51,412 nt of DNA from a virus. Of the stretch, positions 24,620 through 32,999 are shown piece by piece (position 1 is the first letter of the stretch; each line of letters opens with the position of its first letter). A program made the position numbers and the translations under genes. The stretch is from the IMG/VR virus record IMGVR_UViG_3300021579_000010, positions 1 through 51,412 of that record; one strand, 5' to 3'. The notes under the pieces were generated by a model. That model searched no databases, was not told the DNA's origin, and saw nothing but the letters and a program-made list of their open reading frames with translations.

Positions 24620-26943
24620 GGTATTTAATATTCACACTACTTTTCCTCTCTGCAACCAGCTATGGGCAGGCACCTGTAAGGCAGGTTAACAGATATGGGC
24701 AGCTAGGCTACATAGATTCCAACAAGGGAACTTCTATGCAGAACCAACTCATAATACCTGACACAGGTACTTTGTTCAACCCCTTCCTTGATAGCATACG
24801 CTCCATTAGGTTCAATCCTGTTGACACTACTTTAGAGGTATACCTACCATCATTAGGTGGCTGGTTTGCTATTAAAGGAGGTACTGGTGGTGGCGGTAGT
24901 TACTCTGCCGGATACGGTCTATTACTGGCGCGACACACATTCAGGGTTGATTCAGGAGTTGTAGCATCCCTGAACTGGATTGATAGTGTCCTAGCAGCCA
25001 ACCCCTACGGGTGGATAAGTGAGGAAACAGACCCTTATAGTTTTCATTTTGACGATAGCAACACACATAACAATGCAATTACATTAGACTACTTCAATGA
25101 CAGCACTTACTATTTAAGGCAATTGCGAGATGCTAAAATTACCAGCCCTGTAGATAAGCAAGTGTTAGAATACAATTCCTCGTATTGGGTTAACCGTACG
25201 CCATATTGGGTAAAATCAGGTGATAGCAATGTAAATGGCGGTTATGCAAGTTATTACTCAATCAATCCTATACCTCACGCAGGCATGATACTAGGAAGTA
25301 ATGGCACAGGCTTTGTATGGACTTCCTTACCTACATCAGTAGGCAGGCTTGCTTGTACCGATAACAGTATCAACATACAGCCTATTAGTGGCTCGGACAG
25401 CGTTGTGTATGTATCAGTGAATGTAGCGAACGGCTATAAATTTTCAGGTGTAGATACTTTCACCCAAAACCTTTATCTACAAAACAAATTAGGTATCGGA
25501 ACAGGCGCACCAGGCGCACCGCTTGACATTCATAGTTCAGGTAGTGTACTTGCCCAAATGGAGAATACTAGCACAGGCAATAGCTTAATAACATTCAGAA
25601 ATCAGGGGTCGGCATATTGGGGAATAGGTAATAATTACAATGGAGGTTTGAATGATTTTATAATCTACAATGCCCAAACCTTTACAAACCCGATAAGTAT
25701 TGCTGAAGATAACACTATTACGGTATCAGGTAACATAATTGCCACAGGTCATAACGCAACAGCCGATACGTTTAAAGGCATACCATACAGCGCAGCAGGG
25801 GGAGCGCTAACAGGCAACTTTCCCAATCCTACAATTGCGGCAAGCGGAGTTGGCGCAGGAACATGCAACTATTGCAATCTTACCATTGGCTCGGATGGGC
25901 GAGTTTCATCTAAGAGCAATGGTACAGCCCCAATTAGCTATTCGTTTAAGCTACCACTATCAATCAACAGTACTACGGTTTCTATACCTGCCGTTTCAGC
26001 AACAGATAGTGGTTATGTTACTCCAACACAATATAACACGTGGAACGCTAAGGGGGCAGGTACGGTAACAAGCCTATCAGTCGCCACTTCAAACGGTTTT
26101 GCAGGTTCAGTCGCAACAGCCACTACAACACCTGTTATTACTATGTCATTAACCCCAACAGTAGGTAGTATTGTTAAGGTCGGTTCAGGTGGTTCAGCTA
26201 CAGCAGCAGTGGCAGGAACGGACTATTTGACAACAGCCGTTACAAGTGTTGGGCTATCAGTACCGTCTATATTTTCAGTTACACCTACACCAATCACCAC
26301 AACAGGTACATTCAGCGTTACGGCAGTTCCTGAAACAGCCAACTATGTCTGGGCAGGACCTACTACAGGCGCAGCAGCACAACCCTCGTTCAGGGCTTTA
26401 GTTGGGTCGGATATACCCACAACCACTGTTACAGCAGGCATTTATGGCAGTGGGTCGCTTATACCATCATTCACAGTAGACGCAACAGGTAGGCTCACAG
26501 GGGTTACCACATATACCTTCAGTGCCGGGGGCAGCTCTACCACCCTGACAGCAGGTCCAGGAATCGCACTTACGGCAGGTACTAACACGTATACGGTATC
26601 TGTAGCAGCCAACACCATGTATGACAATGGGAACAGCAGCACAGCGAAGACATGGGATGGGGTAAACGGTACGCTCCAAAAAATGGCAATGACAGGTAAT
26701 TGTGTAATCACGCTACAGAACTTATTAGTAGGAGTGCCTTACTATTTCTATGTCACACAGTCAGCAGGTACGCTATACGCTCTGAGCAGCACAGGCACCA
26801 GTGCGATTAAAGCACCCTTCAACGGGGTGGGCGTATGGCCGCTAACGCAGGTAGCATCAGCACTTGATGTGTACACCATAATCAATTATGGTACGGTAGC
26901 AAGCCCTTTATATAAAATGTCCTACAGCCCATACAACAACTAA
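24616..26943 (+). CDS. Large fibre-like protein with signal peptide
   Basis: 775 residues. It begins with a signal peptide (MRYLIFTLLFLSATSYG, cut before Gln18). Long Gly/Ser/Thr-rich stretches follow, with motifs such as GTVTSLSVATSNGF and PITTTGTFSVTAVPETANYVW seen in fibre proteins of Bacteroidota phages. A C-terminal ~130-residue domain includes LTAGPGIALTAGTNTYTVSV. Structural fibres are normally cytoplasmic before assembly, so a signal peptide is unexpected; it could be surface-displayed instead. The upstream in-frame TTG at 24598 is weaker than ATG at 24616. Confidence 0.65.
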   Translation: MRYLIFTLLFLSATSYGQAPVRQVNRYGQLGYIDSNKGTSMQNQLIIPDTGTLFNPFLDSIRSIRFNPVDTTLEVYLPSLGGWFAIKGGTGGGGSYSAGYGLLLARHTFRVDSGVVASLNWIDSVLAANPYGWISEETDPYSFHFDDSNTHNNAITLDYFNDSTYYLRQLRDAKITSPVDKQVLEYNSSYWVNRTPYWVKSGDSNVNGGYASYYSINPIPHAGMILGSNGTGFVWTSLPTSVGRLACTDNSINIQPISGSDSVVYVSVNVANGYKFSGVDTFTQNLYLQNKLGIGTGAPGAPLDIHSSGSVLAQMENTSTGNSLITFRNQGSAYWGIGNNYNGGLNDFIIYNAQTFTNPISIAEDNTITVSGNIIATGHNATADTFKGIPYSAAGGALTGNFPNPTIAASGVGAGTCNYCNLTIGSDGRVSSKSNGTAPISYSFKLPLSINSTTVSIPAVSATDSGYVTPTQYNTWNAKGAGTVTSLSVATSNGFAGSVATATTTPVITMSLTPTVGSIVKVGSGGSATAAVAGTDYLTTAVTSVGLSVPSIFSVTPTPITTTGTFSVTAVPETANYVWAGPTTGAAAQPSFRALVGSDIPTTTVTAGIYGSGSLIPSFTVDATGRLTGVTTYTFSAGGSSTTLTAGPGIALTAGTNTYTVSVAANTMYDNGNSSTAKTWDGVNGTLQKMAMTGNCVITLQNLLVGVPYYFYVTQSAGTLYALSSTGTSAIKAPFNGVGVWPLTQVASALDVYTIINYGTVASPLYKMSYSPYNN

Positions 26944-27803
26944 TGAGAACACTGGTATTTATATTATTAAGCACGATAGCCATGGCTCAGGACTACCCTC
27001 CGCAAGCCAGAGCAGTCCTTATCACTACCAATGCATCATCAAGCCTGACTGACGGTAGGGCTTATGCTGTGGCGTACCAAGCAGGGCTACTCAACTACTA
27101 CGCGACCTCAGCATTCGGGTTAACCACCACTGGCGTGATAGCTTCTTATTATGCGGCTAAGTACTACTTGCTCGGTAGTACCCTGGCGCAGATGAAATAT
27201 AACTTCATCAATACCAGTAGCTACACCTTAACAGACGTAAACACATGCACCTACTCAGCAGCAGGCATAGGAACAAGTGCATCTGGTAATAAATACGTAA
27301 ACACCAATTTCAACGATAGCACTAATGGCAGTGATACCATGGGTATCCAAATATACAGCAGTGCAATATCTACTACAGGTGATAATAATATGATGGGTGT
27401 AGATGGTACGATTCTTGCTACTTCCAGTTTTACATACCTGCAAATGAATGGCAGCACTATATACACAGGTATGCATGACAATGGTAACTTTAGTTTTGCG
27501 AATGGTTCAACCACGTACAACGGGATAAGCCATTTCATACAAAGGCAGGGCGCACCGAACTACACGAAAACAGTCTATTTCCAATCAGGAGCGCTAAAGA
27601 AAACCAACACTGCCACAGCCCTGTTCAGGCCAAATTATAGTATCTTTGTTGGTGGGGTGAGCGACAGGGGTACGATTAATAAGCCTATGACAGCCACAAT
27701 CGGGTGTTTTGGTATTACGTCAGGCAGGGAACTAACAACAGCACAGGTGTTGGAAAGTTGGAATATTGATAGCAAGATATTAACTACAGGAGGGAAAAAC
27801 TAA
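26943..27803 (+). CDS. Exported protein with LamG-like C-terminal domain
   Basis: 286 residues. Signal peptide MRTLVFILLSTIAMA, cut before Gln16. The C-terminal ~130 residues (...SHFIQRQGAPNYTKTVYFQSG, IFVGGVSDRG, TIGCFGITSGRELTTAQVLESWNID) resemble the concanavalin/LamG-like domain found in many phage appendage proteins and used to bind carbohydrate. It starts on the stop of the previous gene. It may be a surface-bound adhesin or a secreted decoy rather than a virion component. Confidence 0.65.
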   Translation: MRTLVFILLSTIAMAQDYPPQARAVLITTNASSSLTDGRAYAVAYQAGLLNYYATSAFGLTTTGVIASYYAAKYYLLGSTLAQMKYNFINTSSYTLTDVNTCTYSAAGIGTSASGNKYVNTNFNDSTNGSDTMGIQIYSSAISTTGDNNMMGVDGTILATSSFTYLQMNGSTIYTGMHDNGNFSFANGSTTYNGISHFIQRQGAPNYTKTVYFQSGALKKTNTATALFRPNYSIFVGGVSDRGTINKPMTATIGCFGITSGRELTTAQVLESWNIDSKILTTGGKN

Positions 27804-28009
27804 TGAAATTCATAATCCTACCCTTATGGTTCGTACACTGGATTGTCACTGTAGAAGTGAACAACCACAAGATAGCACCGTGGAAGTACCCTATTAATGG
27901 AGACAGCCAATGGATTTGCAATTATGATTCTTACCCAATATTTTACAAACAATTCGACAGTTTGTTGTATATTGAGGGCAAATTAGATACTGTAACAATA
28001 AAAGAATGA
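27803..28009 (+). CDS. Small protein, possible periplasmic
   Basis: 68 residues. A hydrophobic N-terminus (MKFIILPLWFVHWIVTVEV) could be a membrane anchor; the rest is soluble and aromatic-rich. Starts on the stop of the previous gene. Function unknown. Confidence 0.55.
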   Translation: MKFIILPLWFVHWIVTVEVNNHKIAPWKYPINGDSQWICNYDSYPIFYKQFDSLLYIEGKLDTVTIKE

Positions 28010-28013
28010 TATT

Positions 28014-28322
28014 ATGCCACAACAAGATTTAATGGTGGAAGTTAGCTTTGCAGTTGAACCAACCACTTTAGTACACAGGATAGGTGGTAGCACCTATAAC
28101 CCTGCGGTAGAAGCACAAAATGTACCTGCCGTGGATTTAATATCTTGGATTGATACCAACACTGATGGCGAGTTTCGCTTATGTACTCGTAAATTTTTTG
28201 GTGAAGTGTTGGATGGTGACTTTGAGAACTCGGTACACACGTACTCCACTAAAGCTGCTGACCACGTACTCGTATGTGGCTTAGTTGGTGGGCACCCTAC
28301 AACCGTACTGCGCCCAAGGTAA
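28014..28322 (+). CDS. Unrecognised small protein
   Basis: 102 residues, soluble, with no membrane segment. Its stop overlaps the next gene's start. No family recognised. It lies between adhesin-like and lysis genes. Confidence 0.6.
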   Translation: MPQQDLMVEVSFAVEPTTLVHRIGGSTYNPAVEAQNVPAVDLISWIDTNTDGEFRLCTRKFFGEVLDGDFENSVHTYSTKAADHVLVCGLVGGHPTTVLRPR

Positions 28323-28657
28323 TGAAAAGGGTAATTGCCATACTTGCTATAGCCTGGTTACGGGTTATCCACTTACCGGTAGTGCCGTTTGGTGCGTATC
28401 CTGATGTCAATAACTTCGTGTGGTTCTTTGCTGAATCGGTAATGTGGGTTCTGGCATCGCTGGAAATACACGACAGGTACAAAGGCAAATGGTGGAGCCG
28501 GTATCTTGTAACGCTTGCCATACTCGGTGTAGCTGACGAGATAGCAAAACCTTTCAGGACTGGTGGGTATTGGAATTATTGGATTTATGCTGTATCACTT
28601 ATTATAATTATCTATGACGTTAAGAATAGGAGAAATCCCACACGAGCAATTAGCTAA
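28322..28657 (+). CDS. Multi-pass membrane protein of the lysis region
   Basis: 111 residues with three to four hydrophobic segments (RVIAILAIAWLRVIHL, FVWFFAESVMWVLASL, SRYLVTLAILGVADEI, WNYWIYAVSLIIIIY). Start ATG on the TAA of the previous gene; 44-base overlap with the following gene. Position before a holin-like gene suggests a role in lysis or membrane remodelling. An alternative start at 28274 lies within the previous gene and is less likely. Confidence 0.6.
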   Translation: MKRVIAILAIAWLRVIHLPVVPFGAYPDVNNFVWFFAESVMWVLASLEIHDRYKGKWWSRYLVTLAILGVADEIAKPFRTGGYWNYWIYAVSLIIIIYDVKNRRNPTRAIS

Positions 28658-28892
28658 CATAGGTAATCACTTACTCACTGTTTTAGTGCTGTTCGGTGTT
28701 TCCCAAGTGTGGGTACATGACGCACACATTGCTTACAAAGTGATTGTCAGTTTGGTAGCTGGAGTTGGCTCATTTTTCTACACTTTAAACCAAGTATCAA
28801 TATACAAAAAAAATAATAAGACGAAAAACAAGCATACTACCAAAGCAGTAACTAACTTTAGGGGCAAAGACCCTAAAATTGATAACAGATAA
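28614..28892 (+). CDS. Holin candidate
   Basis: 92 residues with two transmembrane segments (about 20-38 and 42-62) and a strongly basic C-terminal tail (IYKKNNKTKNKHTTK), the usual layout of a two-helix (class II) holin that opens the inner membrane. It overlaps the preceding gene by 44 bases. Confidence 0.55.
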   Translation: MTLRIGEIPHEQLANIGNHLLTVLVLFGVSQVWVHDAHIAYKVIVSLVAGVGSFFYTLNQVSIYKKNNKTKNKHTTKAVTNFRGKDPKIDNR

Positions 28893-28971
28893 TACAGCTT
28901 TAGCAATATTGTTTTATGCCATAGCTGTAATTATAATCCTTAAAATATTCAAACGAGATGATGTACCATAA
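28879..28971 (+). CDS. Tiny single-pass membrane protein
   Basis: 30 residues starting TTG: ITDNTALAI, then a hydrophobic helix LFYAIAVIIILKIF and KRDDVP. It overlaps the ends of both neighbours and fills an otherwise empty 65-base gap. It may be a small lysis partner. Weak start codon, no homology known. Confidence 0.35.
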   Translation: MITDNTALAILFYAIAVIIILKIFKRDDVP

Positions 28972-29284
28972 TGCCCTTTTATTCGTGTTCGGTGTAGCAG
29001 GTGTAGCCCTGCATAACCTGATTAAGATAAGCCAGCAAAAGAAAGCCACTGGCAAGTTCAATGTGGCAGATTACTATATCACCGAGTGGCCATCTATAGC
29101 CATATCATTTATTATCGTGAGCTTGGCTGTTGCCCTGAAGGGGGAGATAAAGCAGCTTGAAGCGGCGGGTGACTACCTAGGATTTGGCTTTGTGGCTATA
29201 GGCTATATGGGTCAAAGCCTATTCATCACAATACTTAATAAGGCAGCTAGCGCTGCCGGAGTTGACACTAAAACAGACCAATAA
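28958..29284 (+). CDS. Small membrane protein, possible holin
   Basis: 108 residues with three hydrophobic segments: LLFVFGVAGVALHNLI, WPSIAISFIIVSLAVAL and LGFGFVAIGYMGQSLFITIL. An alternative holin candidate; two membrane proteins of this kind in one lysis cassette may act together or as holin and antiholin. Two adjacent ATG codons (28958, 28961) are possible starts. Confidence 0.5.
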   Translation: MMYHNALLFVFGVAGVALHNLIKISQQKKATGKFNVADYYITEWPSIAISFIIVSLAVALKGEIKQLEAAGDYLGFGFVAIGYMGQSLFITILNKAASAAGVDTKTDQ

Positions 29285-29559
29285 TGGATGTTCAAGAAAC
29301 ACGAGATGGGATACATGAGTATTTCAATTTGACCTATGCGAGTTACCTAGTTCTGCCTAGAACTGTACTGCAATCTATGCCTGATACGTGGCAAGCTGAT
29401 TTTGTGGAAATGCTTGAAAAAATACCACGCACGCTAGATTACACGGAGGTTGATAATTACAGGGTTATGGCAACAGATGCAAAAGGCAAATTTGTAAAAG
29501 ACGATTTAGCAAATTATCAAAGAGGTAGGAGAAAATTACCCACTAAAACTGACCAATAA
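29284..29559 (+). CDS. Unrecognised small soluble protein in the lysis region
   Basis: 91 residues, rich in Asp, Glu and aromatic residues, no membrane segment. Start overlaps the previous stop, and stop overlaps the spanin start. Function unknown. Confidence 0.55.
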   Translation: MDVQETRDGIHEYFNLTYASYLVLPRTVLQSMPDTWQADFVEMLEKIPRTLDYTEVDNYRVMATDAKGKFVKDDLANYQRGRRKLPTKTDQ

Positions 29560-30143
29560 TGAGAATCTATCTTATAGCCATCCTGCTGGCACTTGCCTCG
29601 TGTAATGGATTACGGAGGCAGACACACAGGTTTGAGGTATTTCATGACCAGCACGACAGCTTGGCAGCTATGTACTGCGCCAAGTGGTATCCCACTACCA
29701 GTGACAGCTCACGCAAGGTGAAAGTTCTACCCGGTAAGATACTCCGCATACCTGGTAAGACTGTGTACGCTAACTGTGATTCAGCATACAGGGCTGCTCT
29801 TGCCAAGGCTAAACATGATGGTTCAGATGTAGTGGTGGTACCATCTGTAAAGGTGAAATCCCAAGACAGCTACAGGCAGAGGGATACCGTGCAGATACAT
29901 GATGAAGTAGTGACGGTGGATAATAAGCAACTAATAGCTTTGGCGTACCAGAAGAACCAGGAGATTGCGGCCAAGAACGCAGAAATAGAGAGATTAAATA
30001 TTCAGGCTGTCACATTTAAGACTAAGATGATGACTTACAGGAAAACGACATTTACGCTACTAGGGTTGCTGGTGCTTGCTATTGCAGGTACAATATTAGA
30101 ATTGAAGTATAAGCTGTCAACAAAAGTAAAAAGGCTGGTGTAG
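29559..30143 (+). CDS. Unimolecular spanin candidate
   Basis: 194 residues. The N-terminus MRIYLIAILLALASC has a lipobox (LASC, Cys15) for an outer-membrane lipoprotein. A long middle part includes a predicted helical or coiled-coil stretch (YQKNQEIAAKNAEIERLNIQ, about 130-149). The C-terminus has a transmembrane segment (about 165-181) with a basic tail (KYKLSTKVKRLV). This lipobox-plus-C-terminal-anchor layout is that of u-spanins, which join outer and inner membranes in the last lysis step. The endolysin follows. The call rests on architecture, since spanins lack conserved sequence. Confidence 0.7.
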   Translation: MRIYLIAILLALASCNGLRRQTHRFEVFHDQHDSLAAMYCAKWYPTTSDSSRKVKVLPGKILRIPGKTVYANCDSAYRAALAKAKHDGSDVVVVPSVKVKSQDSYRQRDTVQIHDEVVTVDNKQLIALAYQKNQEIAAKNAEIERLNIQAVTFKTKMMTYRKTTFTLLGLLVLAIAGTILELKYKLSTKVKRLV

Positions 30144-30194
30144 ACGCACCAACCCTCAAATCCTATTCGGCTCAAAAAAAATACAATTTTTTTT

Positions 30195-30659
30195 ATGAAA
30201 CCAAAAATTATTTCTGTAGCGGAAACACAAATAGGCATCCAAGAGGATGAAGCACACACTAACCGTGGTGAAGCTATTAAATACCAAAGAGCAGCAGGTC
30301 TAGGTGATGCTGGCGGTTACCCCTGGTGCCAATCCTTCATGGTATGGTGTGGACGTGAGGCATATGGTAAGGACAGTCCTATACCTAGAGTGGGTGGCGT
30401 ACTAGAGTGCCTCAGGCTCGCAAAAGATAAGGGTATCCCTATATCTAATATCCCCGTGATAGGCTCACAATTTATCATAGATGAAGGAGGCAGTAGGGGT
30501 CACACCGGATTAGTGGTTGCTATTGACGGTGATAGGCTGACCACTATTGAGGGCAATAGTAACCCACAAGGAGGCCGTGATGGCTACGCTGTGGTCCTGC
30601 AAACGAAAAGAAGGATAAAAGATATGAAGTGCTTTATAAACTATAATTATGTAGGTTAG
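30195..30659 (+). CDS. Endolysin, CHAP/NlpC-like cysteine peptidase or amidase
   Basis: 154 residues. Cys45 lies in YPWCQSFMVW, and His103 in SRGHTGLVVAI, with Glu119 and Asn121 in IEGNSN. This Cys-His-(Asn/Glu) arrangement is that of CHAP and NlpC/P60 hydrolases, which cleave peptidoglycan peptides or amide bonds. There is no signal peptide, so a holin must release it. It sits at the end of the lysis cassette, and a terminator follows. Confidence 0.75.
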   Translation: MKPKIISVAETQIGIQEDEAHTNRGEAIKYQRAAGLGDAGGYPWCQSFMVWCGREAYGKDSPIPRVGGVLECLRLAKDKGIPISNIPVIGSQFIIDEGGSRGHTGLVVAIDGDRLTTIEGNSNPQGGRDGYAVVLQTKRRIKDMKCFINYNYVG

Positions 30660-30694
30660 TAGAACCTGTTCCCAGGCTCTTTGGTGTGAACGAG

Positions 30695-30722
30695 AACCCT
30701 GTCCTAGTGGCAGGGTTTTTTC
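30695..30722 (+). terminator. Terminator at the end of the lysis operon
   Basis: Stem AACCCTG (30695-30701) pairs with CAGGGTT (30711-30717), then a run of T to 30722. It separates the late genes from the replication operon promoter. Confidence 0.88.
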
Positions 30723-30768
30723 ATTTTCAGCAACTTACACTTTATATAAACAAATATACCAAAATAAC

Positions 30769-30800
30769 TTGTTTAATTCAAAAAGGTTACGCTACATTTG
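30769..30800 (+). promoter_or_regulatory. Promoter of the replication operon
   Basis: TTG (30769-30771), 21 bases, then a perfect -7 box TACATTTG (30793-30800), with ATG at 30825. This promoter does not carry the 33-bp late element, consistent with early or middle expression. Confidence 0.7.
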
Positions 30801-30824
30801 TGACGTACAAAACATCCGTATAAA

Positions 30825-31043
30825 ATGGACGCTGAATTAAAAGCACAAGAGTTAGGTAAACAGCTTAAAGAACTAAAAGACCAATGGCCTTATGAAGAGC
30901 GATTGAAATTTGCTCTAGAGAATGGCTATAACGAGGGTACACTCCGAAAATATTATTTCACAGGAAAGCCTGTTAACAACATTCCTACAGCAGAGAAAAT
31001 GCTGGCAACTATTAATGCATACCTAAGCCTTGTGAACGTATGA
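30825..31043 (+). CDS. Small regulator-like protein, first gene of the replication operon
   Basis: 72 residues, charged, with a predicted helical N-terminal half (LKAQELGKQLKELKDQW) and a segment resembling a small helix-turn-helix. It could autoregulate the operon. Its ATG is 24 bases after the -7 box. Unclassified. Confidence 0.55.
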   Translation: MDAELKAQELGKQLKELKDQWPYEERLKFALENGYNEGTLRKYYFTGKPVNNIPTAEKMLATINAYLSLVNV

Positions 31044-31156
31044 GCCACACTGAAAAAGTTATACTTGGGATATTCTTTGCCCTTGTATTATCCTTTGTAT
31101 CAATTTTCTTGTATCTAATAATATCAGTACATGGCAACGATAAAAGTACACACTGA
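31040..31156 (+). CDS. Small single-pass membrane protein
   Basis: 38 residues: MSHTEKV, then a transmembrane stretch ILGIFFALVLSFVSIFLYLIISV and HGNDKSTH. The ATG overlaps the preceding TGA (ATGA), typical of translational coupling in this genome, and it ends inside the next gene. Function unknown. Confidence 0.5.
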   Translation: MSHTEKVILGIFFALVLSFVSIFLYLIISVHGNDKSTH

Positions 31157-31340
31157 GGTTACCTTAAGCACTGCTGACATAGCAAACGCTATTCTATCCA
31201 TGCCTCAATACGAAATTGCCTCTATGTTCAACATCATTGGCTCTAAAATGGATGATGAAGCAAAGCAGAAATTTAAGTATTCTGCTAAATCAGGAATACT
31301 CAATTTATATGGTAAGGAGTTCCTGGAATTACTAAAATAA
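31131..31340 (+). CDS. Unrecognised small protein
   Basis: 69 residues, soluble. It overlaps the end of the membrane ORF before it. No family recognised; position suggests a replication accessory. Confidence 0.55.
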   Translation: MATIKVHTEVTLSTADIANAILSMPQYEIASMFNIIGSKMDDEAKQKFKYSAKSGILNLYGKEFLELLK

Positions 31341-31371
31341 GTTTTTTTTCTTAACCAAAAACAAATATCCA

Positions 31372-31788
31372 ATGACTTGGAAATTAGAAATCGTGGGTGA
31401 ATCACCCACCGAGTTACTGTCGCTGTTAAGCAACTATGCAGCCGCAGGTACACCAACCATCGCACTAAATTCTTCTGGCGGTGATATGGCAAAACGAAAA
31501 GCTATAGAAGCTATAGAGCCTAAGCCACAGGTGAAAGCTGACGCTCCGAAACCGGAACCAGCTAAAGCAGTAGAACTGCTTGTAGGAACTGCCAAGACAG
31601 AGGCGCCTAAGACAGCCAAAGTGATAACCTCAGAGGATTGCGTATCGCTTTACATGGCTAAAAAAGCAAGTGGTGTAACACCTGCTACTGTAAAAACTTT
31701 AGCACAGAAACACGGTAGCCCTGAGGGTATCAGCAAGATACCTGCTGCCAATCTTGCTGCGTTCTACGAAGAACTAAATTCCCTGTAA
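31372..31788 (+). CDS. Unrecognised protein with low-complexity linker
   Basis: 138 residues: an N-terminal domain (WKLEIVGESPTELLSLL), a Lys/Pro/Ala-rich linker (about 42-82), and a C-terminal helical domain (SEDCVSLYMAKKASGVTPATVKTLAQKHG). The last domain resembles small protein-binding modules in replication clusters. Function unknown. Confidence 0.55.
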   Translation: MTWKLEIVGESPTELLSLLSNYAAAGTPTIALNSSGGDMAKRKAIEAIEPKPQVKADAPKPEPAKAVELLVGTAKTEAPKTAKVITSEDCVSLYMAKKASGVTPATVKTLAQKHGSPEGISKIPAANLAAFYEELNSL

Positions 31789-31790
31789 CC

Positions 31791-32999
31791 ATGGGAGATG
31801 TAGCAGCACACTCCGTACTAAGCCCCTCGTCCTCTAAGAGGTGGCTTGCTTGTACACCAAGTGCAAGGTTTGAGCAGCAGTTCCCTAACACGGAATCAGA
31901 TGCAGCAGCCGAGGGTACACTTGCACACGCACTGGCAGAGATAAGCCTTAAACTGCTTACCAACAAGATACAGCACAGCCTGTATGAGATTAAACGTGAA
32001 ACCCTGCTTAAAGAGGATGCAGGTAAGTTCCACAGTCCTGAAATGGATGCCTATGTAGCAGGGTATGTGAATTATGTGTATGAGCAATTCAGTAGTAGCA
32101 TTGGTACTGCGGAGGTCTTAATCGAGCAGAAAATTGACATCAGTGATTTCATACCTGAATGCTCTGGTATACTTGACGCTGCTGTATTCAATAAAGTATT
32201 CTTATACATTAATGATTTGAAATATGGTAAAGGTGTTGAGGTATCCGCAATAGAGAACACTCAGCTTATGGCTTATGCAGCAGGTCTTATAAAAAGTAAG
32301 AATTTAACACCCGATGTAGTAGTGTTAAACATATACCAGCCTAGGATGAACAATATTAGTCAATGGTGTATTTCCGTAGCTGACTTAAACAAGTGGGTAA
32401 CTGAAACACTGGTGCCTAAAGCTGAGGAAGCCTTTATGGGTGATGGTGAGTTTACTCCCGGTGACCACTGCTTATTCTGTAGGGCGAGGAACGTATGCAG
32501 GGCTAATGCTGACTTTATGCTACAGGATTTGCTCAATGACTTTATGGACCCGATAGCAGAGGACGGTTTAGCAGATTTAGCAAAGCCTCACACTTTGACA
32601 CCTGATGAAATATCAGTAATACTGCTCAAAGCACCTTCTGTTATCAAATGGCTAAACAGTGTCCAGGAGTACGCACTCACACAAGCCCTTGCAGCAGGTG
32701 TGGAGTGGCCAGGGTTCAAGTTGGTTAACGGGCGTACTAAGCGGGTCATCACTGACCCCGCGTATGTAGCAGACTACCTTGAAATGGATGGCTACCCTGA
32801 AGATGCCTATTTTAACAAAGACCTTAAATCCCTGACTGACCTACAAAAGCTGGTAGGTGGTCAAAAGAAGTTCGATGAACTATTTAAAAACCAAATCAGT
32901 AAATCAGCAGGTAAGCCGACACTCGTACCTGTTGAGGATAAACGTGAAGTGTTCAACAGCGCACTGACTGATTTCAGTGATGAAATAAACTTTGAATAA
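31791..32999 (+). CDS. DUF2800 protein, Cas4-like nuclease family
   Basis: 402 residues. The start (AHSVLSPSSSKRWLACTPSAR) is the DUF2800 signature. DUF2800 proteins belong to the PD-(D/E)xK nuclease group, with a CxxC-type Cys cluster at the C-terminal end; CLFCRARNVCRANADF (about 223-238) fits this. A DUF2815 gene follows with a one-base overlap, a fixed pair in many phage replication modules, probably acting in recombination-type DNA processing. Confidence 0.85.
   Translation: MGDVAAHSVLSPSSSKRWLACTPSARFEQQFPNTESDAAAEGTLAHALAEISLKLLTNKIQHSLYEIKRETLLKEDAGKFHSPEMDAYVAGYVNYVYEQFSSSIGTAEVLIEQKIDISDFIPECSGILDAAVFNKVFLYINDLKYGKGVEVSAIENTQLMAYAAGLIKSKNLTPDVVVLNIYQPRMNNISQWCISVADLNKWVTETLVPKAEEAFMGDGEFTPGDHCLFCRARNVCRANADFMLQDLLNDFMDPIAEDGLADLAKPHTLTPDEISVILLKAPSVIKWLNSVQEYALTQALAAGVEWPGFKLVNGRTKRVITDPAYVADYLEMDGYPEDAYFNKDLKSLTDLQKLVGGQKKFDELFKNQISKSAGKPTLVPVEDKREVFNSALTDFSDEINFE

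Noticed and set aside
30144-30194. Possible terminator before the endolysin
   Set aside because: The GGTG/CACC stem is short and there is no T run directly after it, so it is probably just a spacer.
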